Positions 1-10,600 of a stretch of 64,000 nucleotides of DNA are shown here, piece by piece. Below the pieces are notes generated by a model that had not been told where the DNA came from, did not search any database, and saw only the letters and a list, made by a program, of their open reading frames with translations. Both the position numbers and the translations under genes were made by a program. This DNA comes from Mesotaenium endlicherianum (taxonomy: Eukaryota > Streptophyta > Zygnematophyceae > Zygnematales > Mesotaeniaceae). Location: the NCBI GenBank assembly GCA_009602735.1, contig WELA01010100.1, forward strand, positions 292,024 through 356,023, given 5' to 3'. Numbering within the stretch: the stretch's first letter is position 1; each line of letters opens with the position of its first letter.

Positions 1-16
1 GGGGGGGGGGGGGGGG
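1..16. repeat. poly-G tract at window edge
   Basis: The window opens with sixteen G residues. It may be a real homopolymer or a sequencing or contig-end artefact; nothing else can be said. Confidence 0.7.
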
Positions 17-51
17 CTAAGAGGGCTCCCTGGCTGGAGACCCGGACGTAC

Positions 52-147
52 CTGAGCAAACAGCATGAAGATGAGAGCTATGGAGAAGATGACTATGATT
101 TGCGGATCTAGCGATCCGTGCGGTCTGAGCCTCTCGACTGCGCCCAT
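52..147 (-). CDS. possible first exon encoding a membrane anchor
   Basis: On the minus strand an ATG at 147 opens 32 codons that end exactly at a strong donor (CAG|GTACGT, GT at 50-51). The last 17 residues are a continuous hydrophobic stretch (IIVIFSIALIFMLFAQ preceded by DPQ), which would form one membrane segment. An in-frame reading also extends upstream to a possible acceptor near 187. I do not recognise the family. The remaining exons would lie left of the window. The call rests only on a hydrophobic stretch plus a good donor and could be chance. Confidence 0.25.
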
Positions 148-3100
148 GCCATCCACCGTTGCCACGGCTCTGACAAAACCTGCAAAGAGCAGAAGGCTGC
201 AGAAGATTGGAAGCTGCTCTCTTCCTCGTCATCCTAACCCTCACAAGTTGTGGGTGCAAGAATTTCGCCCAGCCCCAGCTAAAAATATATAACATCGAGG
301 TGTCCACACCCTCACATCAGGATTGGCCAGCACCGGGATGCACCCTGCAGAGACCTACCCAGCTTCTCATTTTTTGCATCATGATGTCCACACCCTGACA
401 TCAGCATGGGTCTATCCCACACAAGGGGTGTGAGAGAGACACACGCCTTGGTAGGGACAGACCGCATTGCCGCACTGGGGGAGATTGTACGAGTGTGTGA
501 CCAGATAGACGAGTGAGAGTGGTGGCAATGGTCACACTAAGGGTCCACTGAGTGTGACCAGGTGCAGTATGAAGTTCGCATCATAGGATAATTTTTGGAT
601 GTTCATTGATGCGTGGCTCGGAGTACTGCGTACCTTCTTTGCCACTTGACAAATTGCTGCCACCATAAAAAAGAAGTTGACGTGCTAAATGATCACGACT
701 CGTGGCTGCATTCACAGGAAGCAAACAGGTGGATAATATCGGTCAAGTTGAATCATGTAAGATGCATGTCCAGTATGTGAGTGCGTTATGTAGGCGTAGA
801 TGCATGTACCACTTGAAGCACTTCTTATGCTGTAACCACTTACACTCCTATGAGAACATTAGTTGTGCAAAATGCCCCTAGTCCAAAGATGTGTCCCCAG
901 ATAGTCCCCGTAGCCATATCAGCATTCACTAGACAACAAGGAAGGCCACCTATAGTCCGCTTTGCCCAGGATTCGAGCGCCAACTGAACGACGTGCTACA
1001 CATGGTGGCACCCCACGTCAACCAAGCAGATCAATGAGGCCTTGAGCAAGTTCAAATCTTTGGACTAAAACATAATATCTGTAACTCAAAGCCAAGATGG
1101 AAAATAACTACTCACAGGACAGCTGAACATCGATTTCAGAAATCATGATAAACTGCTGATGAGGTATTCTAAACTCTTTAACATCGAGGACAGAGCGGCA
1201 AGTCTCGTATGATCATACATGACACACACAAAGATCGAGTTCATAACCCACAGCCATATTGCCTTCGCAGCTCTTCAACATTTCAATGCCGATCTAAGAT
1301 GTGGTGGCCTCTACATGGATCGTGAAGCTCACTACATGCCAAAAGGGGCGTAAATTGCTACTCTTCACCTGGAGTCTCTTCACAAGTTGCTTCATTACAT
1401 CATCAGCATACGCCATAGGACATTCCATATACATGAGCCCCTTGATCCATCATTGATGGACATCCATCCATGTGCACCAAGCTCGCATCGATCTTAACCG
1501 TAGTAGAGACTATCCATTTCGGCCAATTTCGGAAATTCGGCAACTGTTGGCAACTCCATAAACTATCGCCGTACCAAACGAGTCCCTCTGACACGCATTA
1601 GCCATTATGCTCGGTTGACTGTATGGACCAGTATGGACAGTGGATAGTTGTGGACCGCAAATGGTTGAAACTTGAGAGTAGAGACTCGAAGGCGCGTAAA
1701 ATCAGGAGCGCTCAGGAAGTGATGGAGTTGACCACTCTAGAATCTATACCACGCGTTGGTAATCTGTCAATATCGATGACAACAAATTTTCCTTTTCGGA
1801 CGGCGGAAGGCATTCCTGCATATTGAGGACTAAGCAAGACTGCTTCTAGCCTGTTCTAGCCCCTGGGGCCTGGGCTCATCGTTCGTGTAAGTTCGTCGTT
1901 GGTGGTCAGTAGGGTCCGAATCGCCAGTTTCCCACTTGAAGTTCGCTTGTAGCCACCTGGTTTCTGTAGCACGGAACCACAGCAACCCCAGACTGCCGGC
2001 TAACGCCCAGACTCGCCCCCTGCTCGGTGCTCACTGCTCACCCCTGAACCTGCCTGAATCCATATTGGCGCAGTCCGGTTCGTTTTCATTCTGAAGCAAG
2101 TTTGTAACAGTTTGAAACATTATTTTTTTTGTCGCTATGAGACGTTGAAAAATGCCGAGGCAACCAGATGCAACCTCCAAAATGCTGACTGTATGTCACT
2201 TTCTGAAAAGTCGTGGAAAACCGCTGGTACAGGTGGGTACAGGCCAGTACAGGCAGCAAGTTGCACTGCGAGAAGCGGCAGAAGGATTTGGGGCTAATTC
2301 AGGTCCTGCCTGCAGCATTTATGCTCATGCATTCGCAAGTGGAAAACCGTGTTCTCAACAGTTTGTAAAATGCTTGCGAAGATTGTAAAGATCTCTCACA
2401 CATGAATTTCTACATCTTGTTGATAACCTATGTAAATGGATGCAAACACATCCGTGAATACATTCATCTAAGTGAATTTGCATGTGTGGGTTGAAGCTTA
2501 TAAGTGCAAAGTATGACGATTTAATTCAAGAGAAATTCCAAGTCACAAACAAGGACAATTATACGCTGGCTACACGCCAGATGATAGCAATCAAAGCACA
2601 CATTTGACAATTTACTATACAAGGCAACTACTTTCTGTAGGAAAGCTACCTAGAAGTGAGTAAGCGACCGATCCTAAAATACAGCTTCGATGTGTATTAT
2701 GGATATCAAAGTGCCCTTCCAGGCACTTTGAATCACAAAATAATCCCCACTATCTACCCTATAATCACACAAAAACCAAGGCCTGCTCTATGCGCATGAT
2801 GGCCCAGATAATGATTGAAGCTACGCCTTGAACCTCTCATAAGTAACTTCTACACCTGAGCCTGCTGTTTATTACCTGCACAGCTGATGTAAGCTTACAC
2901 GAGCTGTGACTACCTTAAACATATCCGCTTCTTCCAAAACGGAGAAGAAGCCGCTCACCATGTGGTGAGAATTAGCTAAAGCAATGTCGCACGCACGCAT
3001 GCCCACACGCACACGCGCACCGTGCCAATCGTAGCGCGCACGCACCTTTCTATCTGAGTCGAGGGCCAACACCTAGTCCTGGGTGTAAAAACGGACAGCG

Positions 3101-3205
3101 TTCTAATGGAAAACGGGGGCTCATCCAACAGCCAAAGAATGGAGAATGTTCTCCTGTTTATGGCCACGCCTAATGCGTGGGCATCCAATCCAGTTGCCCA
3201 GCTTA
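148..3205. other. no supported gene
   Basis: I see only short ORFs without recognisable motifs. Two near-identical words (GTCCACACCCT[C/G]ACATCAG) recur near 301 and 388. Purine- or CA-rich simple sequence occurs around 2990-3030. Untranslated sequence of the CCT gene probably occupies the right end. Confidence 0.5.
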
Positions 3206-4918
3206 TCAGGTGGAGAGAGCGCGCTTCACGAAACGGCCCTGAGACACCAGAAGTACAGACATAATATGTGGATAAAGAAGTCTCGTGCTGTATAATCTCC
3301 TTAATCATCAGGAAACCCTAGCAGAAAGCCTCTGAAATTTCTAATACATACCATTTACCAGAGGAAGACATTTCCAACTAAAGCATCTGAAAGAAAATAC
3401 AAAAAAGATATTTCCGAATACTCAACGTAGTTACCATAAACTGCTAGCAGACTCCAGCTGCAGCCACAGGAGAAGCAACATATCCATACTATCTACGAAG
3501 AGGAGCAGAGAGACCGCAGTGAACCTGCAAAGCCAGCAATCCACAGCATCTTATGACAGCAACAAAAAAGAAAAAAAAGAAAAAAAAAAAAAAAACCAAT
3601 CAAATCTCATGATTTACCTTGATGCGGGGCCTTCGCTCCGCATTCAGCTTCCGAACCTCGTAGCGTATCGTCTTCGAGAAGAGGCGATTGCGCTTCTTCT
3701 CTCGATATCGCATCACGCGCTCCTCTCTGCCTTCCGTCGGCTGGCAGATGTCGGCTATATATCCCACAAGATACTCCCCGCTCCCCTGCTTCGGTAACAC
3801 GAGTGACATTTCAGGCTCCCCACACACACCCTGCAAACACCCACACACTCAACCAAGAACGTTAACAACAACTTCCTCGAAAAAGGGTCCGTCGACTCCC
3901 GTTTGTCACAGAGCAACAAGCTAATTCTTGCCCAAGCAAGACACGACAACACAAAGAATCTGCGGTGACATAATCTAGCACGATAAAGAAGACCCCCGAC
4001 GCGCGTACTACACAAGTTCCTTAGAAACTCCTCGCAGGCATCTGCTCGCGCAGTGAAGTTCGGCATGCCAGAAGATCGTTGTGACATGCAGAACACGGGT
4101 GGCCCACGACTGAACTACGCGCGAGCAGAAAAACAACAGCCTCAGAACACATCATCGGGAAAAACGAGCAGAGGGATTAAAAGCCGGGGTCATACCAATG
4201 CGTCCTTCAAATCCGGGTCTTCCTGCTGCTGCGCCGAAGGGCACATGGAGGTGACCTCGTCGAGCCAGGGCGACCCGCCCCTCCATGACCAGGCGGTCAG
4301 CACGTCCTCGTAGTTCAGCCGCAGGCTGGGGCCCGTCAGCATGTTCCCATCCCGGAACGCCTCCAGGCACGCTGGGATGCTGAGCAGCGAGGAGATGCTC
4401 TCCAGGTTCGTCTGCACGTCGTCCTTCGCACACTGTCCCTCGTTCTCGGCGTCCTCTGAGAGCTGCGCCTGGTCTTCCACGCCGCTGAACTGCGAGTCCT
4501 CCCCCCCCTCGGCGCCACCGCCGCCGTGGCCGCCGCTGCTCAGGCTGCTGTTGTTCTGCTGCTGCATGCTGCTCTGCTGCATGTAGCTGCAGCCGTGGGA
4601 GGGTCCCAGCGAGTGCAGGTCGGCCATCGACTGCGAGAAGTCCAGGCTGTACGAGTCCTCGCCCGTCTCCTTGCACGACTCCATGTCCAGGGGCAGGTAG
4701 TTGACGTAGTCATCGCTCATGTGCTGCGCGATCGTTGCCGCCCCGCTGCCGCCCGTCTCGCACATGTCGGCCGCCTCGTTCAGAAAGGAGTCGACAATCC
4801 TCTGGTCCATGTAGTCCTCCTCGTCTATGGCCTCCGACTTGATCTCCGAGTGACCCTGCGAGATGCCGGACATGCCGAGCTCGCTCCTGGCCTCTCGCTT
4901 GCTCCCGGAATGATTCGC
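3206..4918 (-). CDS. CCT-motif transcriptional regulator (CMF/ASML2-like)
   Basis: Three minus-strand exons are supported: 4918-4196, 3740-3618 and 3238-3206. All junctions are phase 0 with GT-AG borders (donors GTATGA and GTAAAT). The 241-codon exon is acidic and Ser/Gln-rich, carries the motif [18 protein letters not shown] found before CCT domains in plant CMF proteins, and has an EESxxMDQRIV-like acidic start. The second exon holds the CCT core: [12 protein letters not shown], then [17 protein letters not shown]. The 33 bp last exon supplies [10 protein letters not shown] and the stop at 3206-3208, completing the CCT signature. CCT domains bind DNA together with NF-YB/NF-YC-like partners in the nucleus. 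The start is uncertain: the 4918 border is an acceptor (GTGCAG), so at least one upstream exon is needed. The acceptor of the middle exon is my choice among several AGs. A long poly-T on the sense strand lies in the last intron. Confidence 0.88.
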
Positions 4919-5306
4919 CTGCACAGATCATTGCGACCGGCGTTAGAGAATGTGATGCGATGATGCTATATGATCTGCTGTGTCTGGGTAACTGGATGTC
5001 GTGCTGGCCCATGGACTTTGACCCAGGCTTGCTTGCATCGTGACTTTTCGTGAGCTCTTCCTTGCAATTGCTGCTCGTAGGCAAGGTACTCTTGACCGGT
5101 ACCAGGAGAAGCGAGAAAGAAGCGCGGGTCATGTTTGGCAGGACGTGCACGAGAGCGCCCGAATGAGTCTGCAAAGAAGAGATGGTGCATACACACAGAC
5201 ACTTAGCGCGTACCCCACGCACGCACTCGCGAGCGCGCACGTCCGCGTCTCCGTGCGGAGAAAGAAAGCACCAAGAACACAAGAAAGAGATGCAAGGGNA
5301 TGCTAC

Positions 5307-5396
5307 TGCAAGGCATCTTGCATCTCTTTGGAGCGAGTGGTCAGACTGAGTCAACGCTAAAATCTCCCCGCTGCCACCTTGGAAGTCCTCTGACAT
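5307..5396 (-). CDS. candidate first coding exon of the CCT gene
   Basis: An ATG at 5396 opens 30 codons (MSEDFQGGSGEILALTQ...) ending in phase 0 at a GTAGCA donor (5305-5306), which would join the phase-0 acceptor at 4919. The peptide is unremarkable and similar acidic starts are common, so this is a proposal only. The contig-join N at 5299 lies just inside the proposed intron. The alternative is splicing from the CCCH exons at 5602. Confidence 0.3.
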
Positions 5397-5447
5397 GGTG
5401 TCTAACGCTTGGTCTGGAGAGTAATCACTACGCGCTAGCAAGGGCAA

Positions 5448-5882
5448 GAGGGCCGAGAGGGAGAGACGGAGAGAGGGAGAGAGGGAGAGGGAGAGTGGAA
5501 AAGAGAAAGAGGGAGAACGAAAACATGAGAGAGAAATGGAAACGAAAAGGAGGACAGAGGGGACGCAGAAGGGAAAAGAGGAAGAGGGAGAGGGGGCGTA
5601 CAATTCTGAGGGGATAGCCGCCCATGTTGAGCACCACACGGCCTGAAGTCCCACCCCCCGCCTTTTTCTTGGGGTGGTGGTATGTGCAGGTGGCCCCAAA
5701 CTTACACGACCCCGTCTTCAAATAGTACTGCCATGAGAGAGAGTGAGAGCGCGAGGGATGGGAAGAGGGAGAGGGAGAGGGAGAAAGAGAGAGAAAGGGA
5801 GAGGGAGGCAGGGAGAGAGGAAGGAATAGAAGAAAATCGTCAAAAGGGGGTGGATGCTGGCAAGGTATAAACAGAGGGCTAC

Positions 5883-5921
<39 letters not shown>
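5448..5921. repeat. purine-rich (GA) simple sequence
   Basis: GAGAGG-type purine tracts run through 5448-5600 and 5740-5850, and a clean (GA)n lies at about 5886-5915. They fill both sides of CCCH exon 3; on the coding strand they form very long pyrimidine tracts next to its splice sites. A shorter (GA)n lies at about 6122-6147 beside exon 2. Confidence 0.85.
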
Positions 5922-5923
<2 letters not shown>

Positions 5924-6856
5924 GGGGAGATGTACCTTCCACAGATTTATGAAATGCAGACCTGAAACTAGAAAGAACATAACGGGTAATGCCCGACCAC
6001 CAACTGTGGAGATCCAGGGTAGTGGGAGGGGGAGGGCAAGGCACCTGGCAGTCCGGCTGCCCGCTGCGCTCTGGATACTCCGTCCAGCTGGCCCCCTGTG
6101 GCGCCGCCTGCATTGCAAGAAGCAGAGAGAGAGAGAGAGAGAGAGAAGTCTCGTGTGAATGTCTTGGTAGCAGCAGAAACAGATGCGCAACGCACACACA
6201 CACACAAGCACGCACAAGCGCGCACATAATCTTGTCCTCCACTCACAGGAGGGCACCGCAGGGGCTTCACACGCTGTCATGACTGATGAAAAAAACATCC
6301 CCACACGCGGGCTAAGGTTGTCACCGGTCTCCTTCCCAGCAGCAGCCACGAGCTCCAGAGGGGGGGCTGCGTGTGAGGCTATGCGTCTCCCTGGAGTCCA
6401 GACAAACAGAATGTGTCTGCATGCGACGCACATCAACGTGACACATGTGCACAGATGTGCATATGTGCCCCCACACCGCACGTCGACCCTTTACGTTACA
6501 TTCCTCCATTTTGACACTCATCCATTTCCGAGCGTTGGCCGCGGAGTGGACATGGAGGGGGGGGAGGGGGGCACAGAGAACGTGAGAAGTCAAGCATACG
6601 GAATGTTAGAAAGCGAAGGAGCGGAAGGGGAGGGGAGGGGGAGGGGGAGGGGAGGGGTCGAGACCTGCTGTCCGTCTGGGGGGTGGTTGTAGCGGCAGGA
6701 GAAGCCGAAGGCGCACTGCCCCGTCTTCAAGAAATACGAGCAGTCCGGTTCCCCTGGCCTCTCCGGGTACGCGCCAAGAGGCGGCCCCTGGTTGGCTGCT
6801 GCCGCCATCATGTCCTGCTGCTGCTGCATCTGCTGCTGCTGCTGCTGCGAATCCAT
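5602..6856 (-). CDS. plant ZFN-type CCCH zinc-finger protein (5' exons; two fingers)
   Basis: Three exons: 6856-6665 (64 codons), 6107-6045 (21 codons) and 5727-5602 (42 codons), all phase 0 with GT-AG borders. The ATG at 6856 is followed by a Gln-rich run and an in-frame acceptor lies just upstream, in the 5' UTR. Finger 1 is C39-x8-C-x5-C-x3-H within [10 protein letters not shown]...YNHPPD. Finger 2 spans the exon 2/3 border ([11 protein letters not shown] | YYLKTGSC) and is also C-x8-C-x5-C-x3-H, followed by the LN-GYPLR-like sequence typical of plant ZFN proteins. The family binds RNA or DNA and usually has five fingers in a 2+3 layout. The exons for the remaining fingers are not found between 5602 and the CCT gene. 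So the gene is truncated, misjoined at the N at 5299, or fused to the CCT exons. Introns are packed with GA/CT simple repeats. Confidence 0.85.
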
Positions 6857-7570
6857 GTGGTAAAACGCGTCTGCTGTTACACACACACACACACGCACAC
6901 ACGCGCGTGCACATATTGAGCACTTGCTGATGCTGGCAAGCGCTTGTGCGCGCCACGTGAAGAAACTGTCTTTCGCTGGGGACAGCTTGAACGAGCGCAA
7001 TCACTCCCTCTCGCACGCAGCCCCATAAACGCCCGCACAAGCAAACACACTCATCACGCGTGCGCAACTCCCTCCCACACGCCACGCTCAGACGCGCACA
7101 TAAAATGTCGAATACAAAAGAAAGGGGAGGGTGCTTCCAAGCAGAGAATCACCCGGCCCCCAAGCCCCCCCCGATTCCCGCCACACTCAGATGAGCCTAC
7201 CTACCCCGGGTGCCCCTCCCCCATCTCCTCCCTTCCACCCCCGAGCCCCAGCGCTCTCACAAGCAGCCTCAGGTCATGCGCCATGGACACTCCCGTGAGA
7301 TCACAGCACTCCACAGGGCTTGCACATTTTGCCACCACAGAATCCCTGCCACTGATTCGGGGCATTCTACGCATTCAAAGCATACAACACGCGCACATCC
7401 TCCCACTGCACACACTCCTCTCCACAAGACTGAGGGCGCCTCAGCGCTCATCGGAGGCAAGCCGCTAGTAAGCGCACGCTCCTCGTCGCATGTCGCATCA
7501 CACGCTAATGCCGTCAGGCATGCACTCTGCATGTGCATGACACCTGTCTGGATCTGAGAGCTCTGGATCC

Positions 7571-7876
7571 TTGTGGCGACAGGTGTGCATGTGTCAGATG
7601 TGCCGGGCGTGCTGCCTAGATATCATAATTACCCTCCCTCCCCTCCCTTCCCTTCCCCTCCCCTTCCCTCCCCTTCCCTCTCCTCCTCTGTCCTTGTCTC
7701 TCCCTCCCCTCCCATGCCATCCTCTCCCGACCCCTCCCCGTCCCCTTCACCCTCCCCCTCCCAGCCTCTTTCAGAACATACAACAACAAGCGTGGCTGAC
7801 CCCACTCCATGCTGGCTGGCAGGAAAGAGCGGCAAGCCCCAGACTCAGGCTGACCAATGGCTGACCAATCAATGAT
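7571..7876 (+). repeat. dispersed ~300 bp repeat, copy 1
   Basis: This stretch matches 17108-17385 in the same orientation: a conserved head (GCGACAGGTGT..., then GTGCTGCCTAGATATCAT), a variable C/T-rich middle, and a conserved tail (GCGTGGCTGACCCCACTCCA, then GGCTGACCAATGGCTGA). No terminal inverted repeat or target duplication is clear. It lies upstream of the CCCH gene. Confidence 0.8.
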
Positions 7877-9722
7877 CGGCCACGTGTCTAGGCTCCCATG
7901 AAAATGTCATCATTACGTAGCAGCAAATCTTGATAGGGGATATGACGAGGGCTACAAGCAGTCTGCCGACGAGATCCTCCTCAGTCTCTCGAAAGGGTCC
8001 GAACTGACAGCTGTGATCTCGAGACTGCTGTGAGAGGCCTGATCCGGAAAGAGAGGGTGACGTGAAAGCCTCTCGCTCTCCTTCCAAAGCACACAGATCC
8101 GACAATTCAATGTAAATTGACTATGAAATCCCATACGATACCATTGAACCAGGTACCCATTCATACGTATATAGGCTGGTGCACCACTAGTAATGGTACA
8201 CAACCAGCCGAAATGGCATGCGAAACTTGTGCATGCTGCTGGGAAGGTATGGCATCAGCAGTTGCTACTCCTTGATTACTCGCCCTACTTTCAGCATTGA
8301 AAAAAGGACGAAGTAAAGTAAGTCCCAAAGAAAGATGCAGGCACCCGGGCTCGTCCACGATAGATCTGTCTCACTAGTGCTTGAAAAGGAGTCCGAATGC
8401 AGCCTATGGTTTATCCCTTACGGTCGAGTCTAGCAACTCTTGCTTGCTGAGAATCTCAACACCAATATTTTCCACTCACCACCCCTCCTGGGCAACATCC
8501 CTGGCTCCCACTATATCTAAGTACTGAGACCCCATACCTTGTGGTGCTCTTTTGCAGCTGGAGGGCTGCCCTTCGCCTGATCCATAATAGTCCATCCACA
8601 CGTCACAAAGAATGCTAGGCGATTGGAACGAGGATTTCTGAAGGTGGATCCCCTCTCGCGCAAGAAACGCATCCAAGGAGTTGATCTTTGTCAACTCTTT
8701 CTCAAGATGCGAAGAAATTCTGCACTAAAGAGCACTGCATTTCCGGATAAGGATCAGGAGGGTAAATAACAGATTGTGTTCAGCTCAAAGTTCCCACGAT
8801 CCTCTTCTTGCTTGATCACATTGACATGAAATCGGAGGAGCCATGGCCAGAGCTCGACCAATGGTGGACGTGATACGAAGCCCTGTTTAAGCAAGATCGG
8901 CAGTCGGAAATGCTCAGAAGCTGATGATCGGGGAGAAGGGGGAGAAAGTCTTGCACGGTGCAACTAGATTGCTACCCCCAAAGAAGAGCAAGAAAGACGG
9001 AAAAGGGAGTAACAAAGGAATGGATAGGCGGATATTCGGGCTCATGGTTTCGGGAAGTCACATCATTGTAATTTCTGAGCAGCAAGCTGTAGTTCGGTTG
9101 GGCCGTGCATGCGGTCAGAAAGGAAAATTGATACATATTGAGACAGATTGAGGCAATAATATATTGTTTTTCAGCATTTTGTTAAGTTCGCGTCAATTGG
9201 GACAAAGCGCCATGACGAGCTGCTCGAAGCTGCTTTTCGATATGGTCGATATATAGTAATGTTTGCGAGCTGCTGAGGTGGTGGATAAGCTTCTCTCGTG
9301 AGAAGCGATTGCGACTTGATAAAGTGTCATCTAAAACAAAATCTATCTATTAGCATGATTTTATATTCTCGGACCTTTTTGGGCGAAACACCAACGGAAT
9401 GCGCTGCAGTGCTGCATATAGCAACGTTGTGCATAGCTGGTCACAGCTCTCTGGTATACACAGTGTGAGCCTCGAGGTCCCGAGTCACGACTCCCCATTT
9501 GGCTGTTGCGGGAGACTCCGACCGTCGACGTCCAACAACGTTGCTTCATTTGAAAGGTTTAACCTCTCCAGCGCGTTAAAGTGCGTGGCGAGGGCGTCGT
9601 CCTCGTCAACACGCGAATGACTCCTAGTATTTTCTCTGACGTTGCGTCTTGAAACAAAAAACCTTGTCGTGACCTGTCGTGACCGGAACAGTCTCCGCGG
9701 TGGTTGAGGCACTAAAGGCAAC
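7877..9722. other. no supported gene
   Basis: Only short ORFs without motifs are seen. No tRNA, rRNA or recognisable mobile element is visible in this interval. Confidence 0.5.
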
Positions 9723-9725
9723 TAA

Positions 9726-10597
9726 GGGCCAGTTTACAGCATGTTTACAGTGGCCAAATCGATGCCGAGTTGATTGATTAAAAAGTACTTGCTGTACCTC
9801 GAAGTACATTTTCAAATTTAGCGCGATGAAACTGGTGTTTACAGTGGTGTCAAGGCGCGACGCGATTGATTGAAGTTTGTGAAGAATTTGATTGAACTTT
9901 CTGGTTTCAATCAATCGACCTCGCCTTTTCAATTCAAATTCTGGAATGTGTTCGACCCCTCGAATGACCCCTCCTCGACGACCACTCGATCGACAAGGAC
10001 TGTCGGTATTAGGTAGGGGAATCAAGAGAGGATGTACCCAAGGAGTACTTTCTATATTTTGCTACAGATTTTGGTACGACAAGGAGTAACATAACAAATA
10101 ATGCGCGTCCACCAAGTTTCTACACTCAACACTCGGCTCTTGACCCATCGATCGCGTTAGATTTGTCTACCTACTGCTCGTCTTAAAAAAAACCTGAGCC
10201 ATGGCTTCCATGCCGTTTGACCTCACTGCTGCAATCGGAAACGACCCTCTGCTGGGAGAGATCACGTTGGAAGGAAGTTTAGACCCATCTATTGTATGGG
10301 AAGTTTTGGCACCCACATGTCAAATTTTAGAAGCAAGATGAATTATGCACGATGTTAAATATGCTTTGTGAGGTCTGACCGAGCCCGGAAATGACGCGGA
10401 GACGAAACGCGACATTATGTGGAGGGGATTGTACCATTTCCCTCAATCAATTTTGTGCCTGTGCACTGTAAACAGTTTTTTGTTTAGCTATTTGAAACTT
10501 GTTCGTCTATTTTGTCTTCGTCGCTTCGATCTCGGAATTTTCAATTCCGCCATTCGCGTTGATCAATTGAGTGCCTGTCGCCACTGTAAACTGGCCC
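9726..10597. mobile_element. PIF/Harbinger-like non-autonomous DNA element
   Basis: The 872 bp element has perfect 14 bp terminal inverted repeats (GGGCCAGTTTACAG at 9726; CTGTAAACTGGCCC ending 10597) flanked by a 3 bp duplication TAA (9723-9725 and 10598-10600). A TWA duplication plus GGCC-rich ends are hallmarks of PIF/Harbinger and its Tourist-type MITEs. The left end carries a second TTTACAGTGGC copy a few bases inside. No transposase is present; the longest internal reading frames (about 10201-10341 and 9892-10089) match nothing I know. It is probably mobilised in trans. Confidence 0.85.
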
Positions 10598-10600
10598 TAA

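Noticed and set aside
4152-4676. Alternative-frame ORFs over the CCT gene on both strands
   Set aside because: They are shadows of the GC-rich exon 4196-4918, which alone has family motifs.
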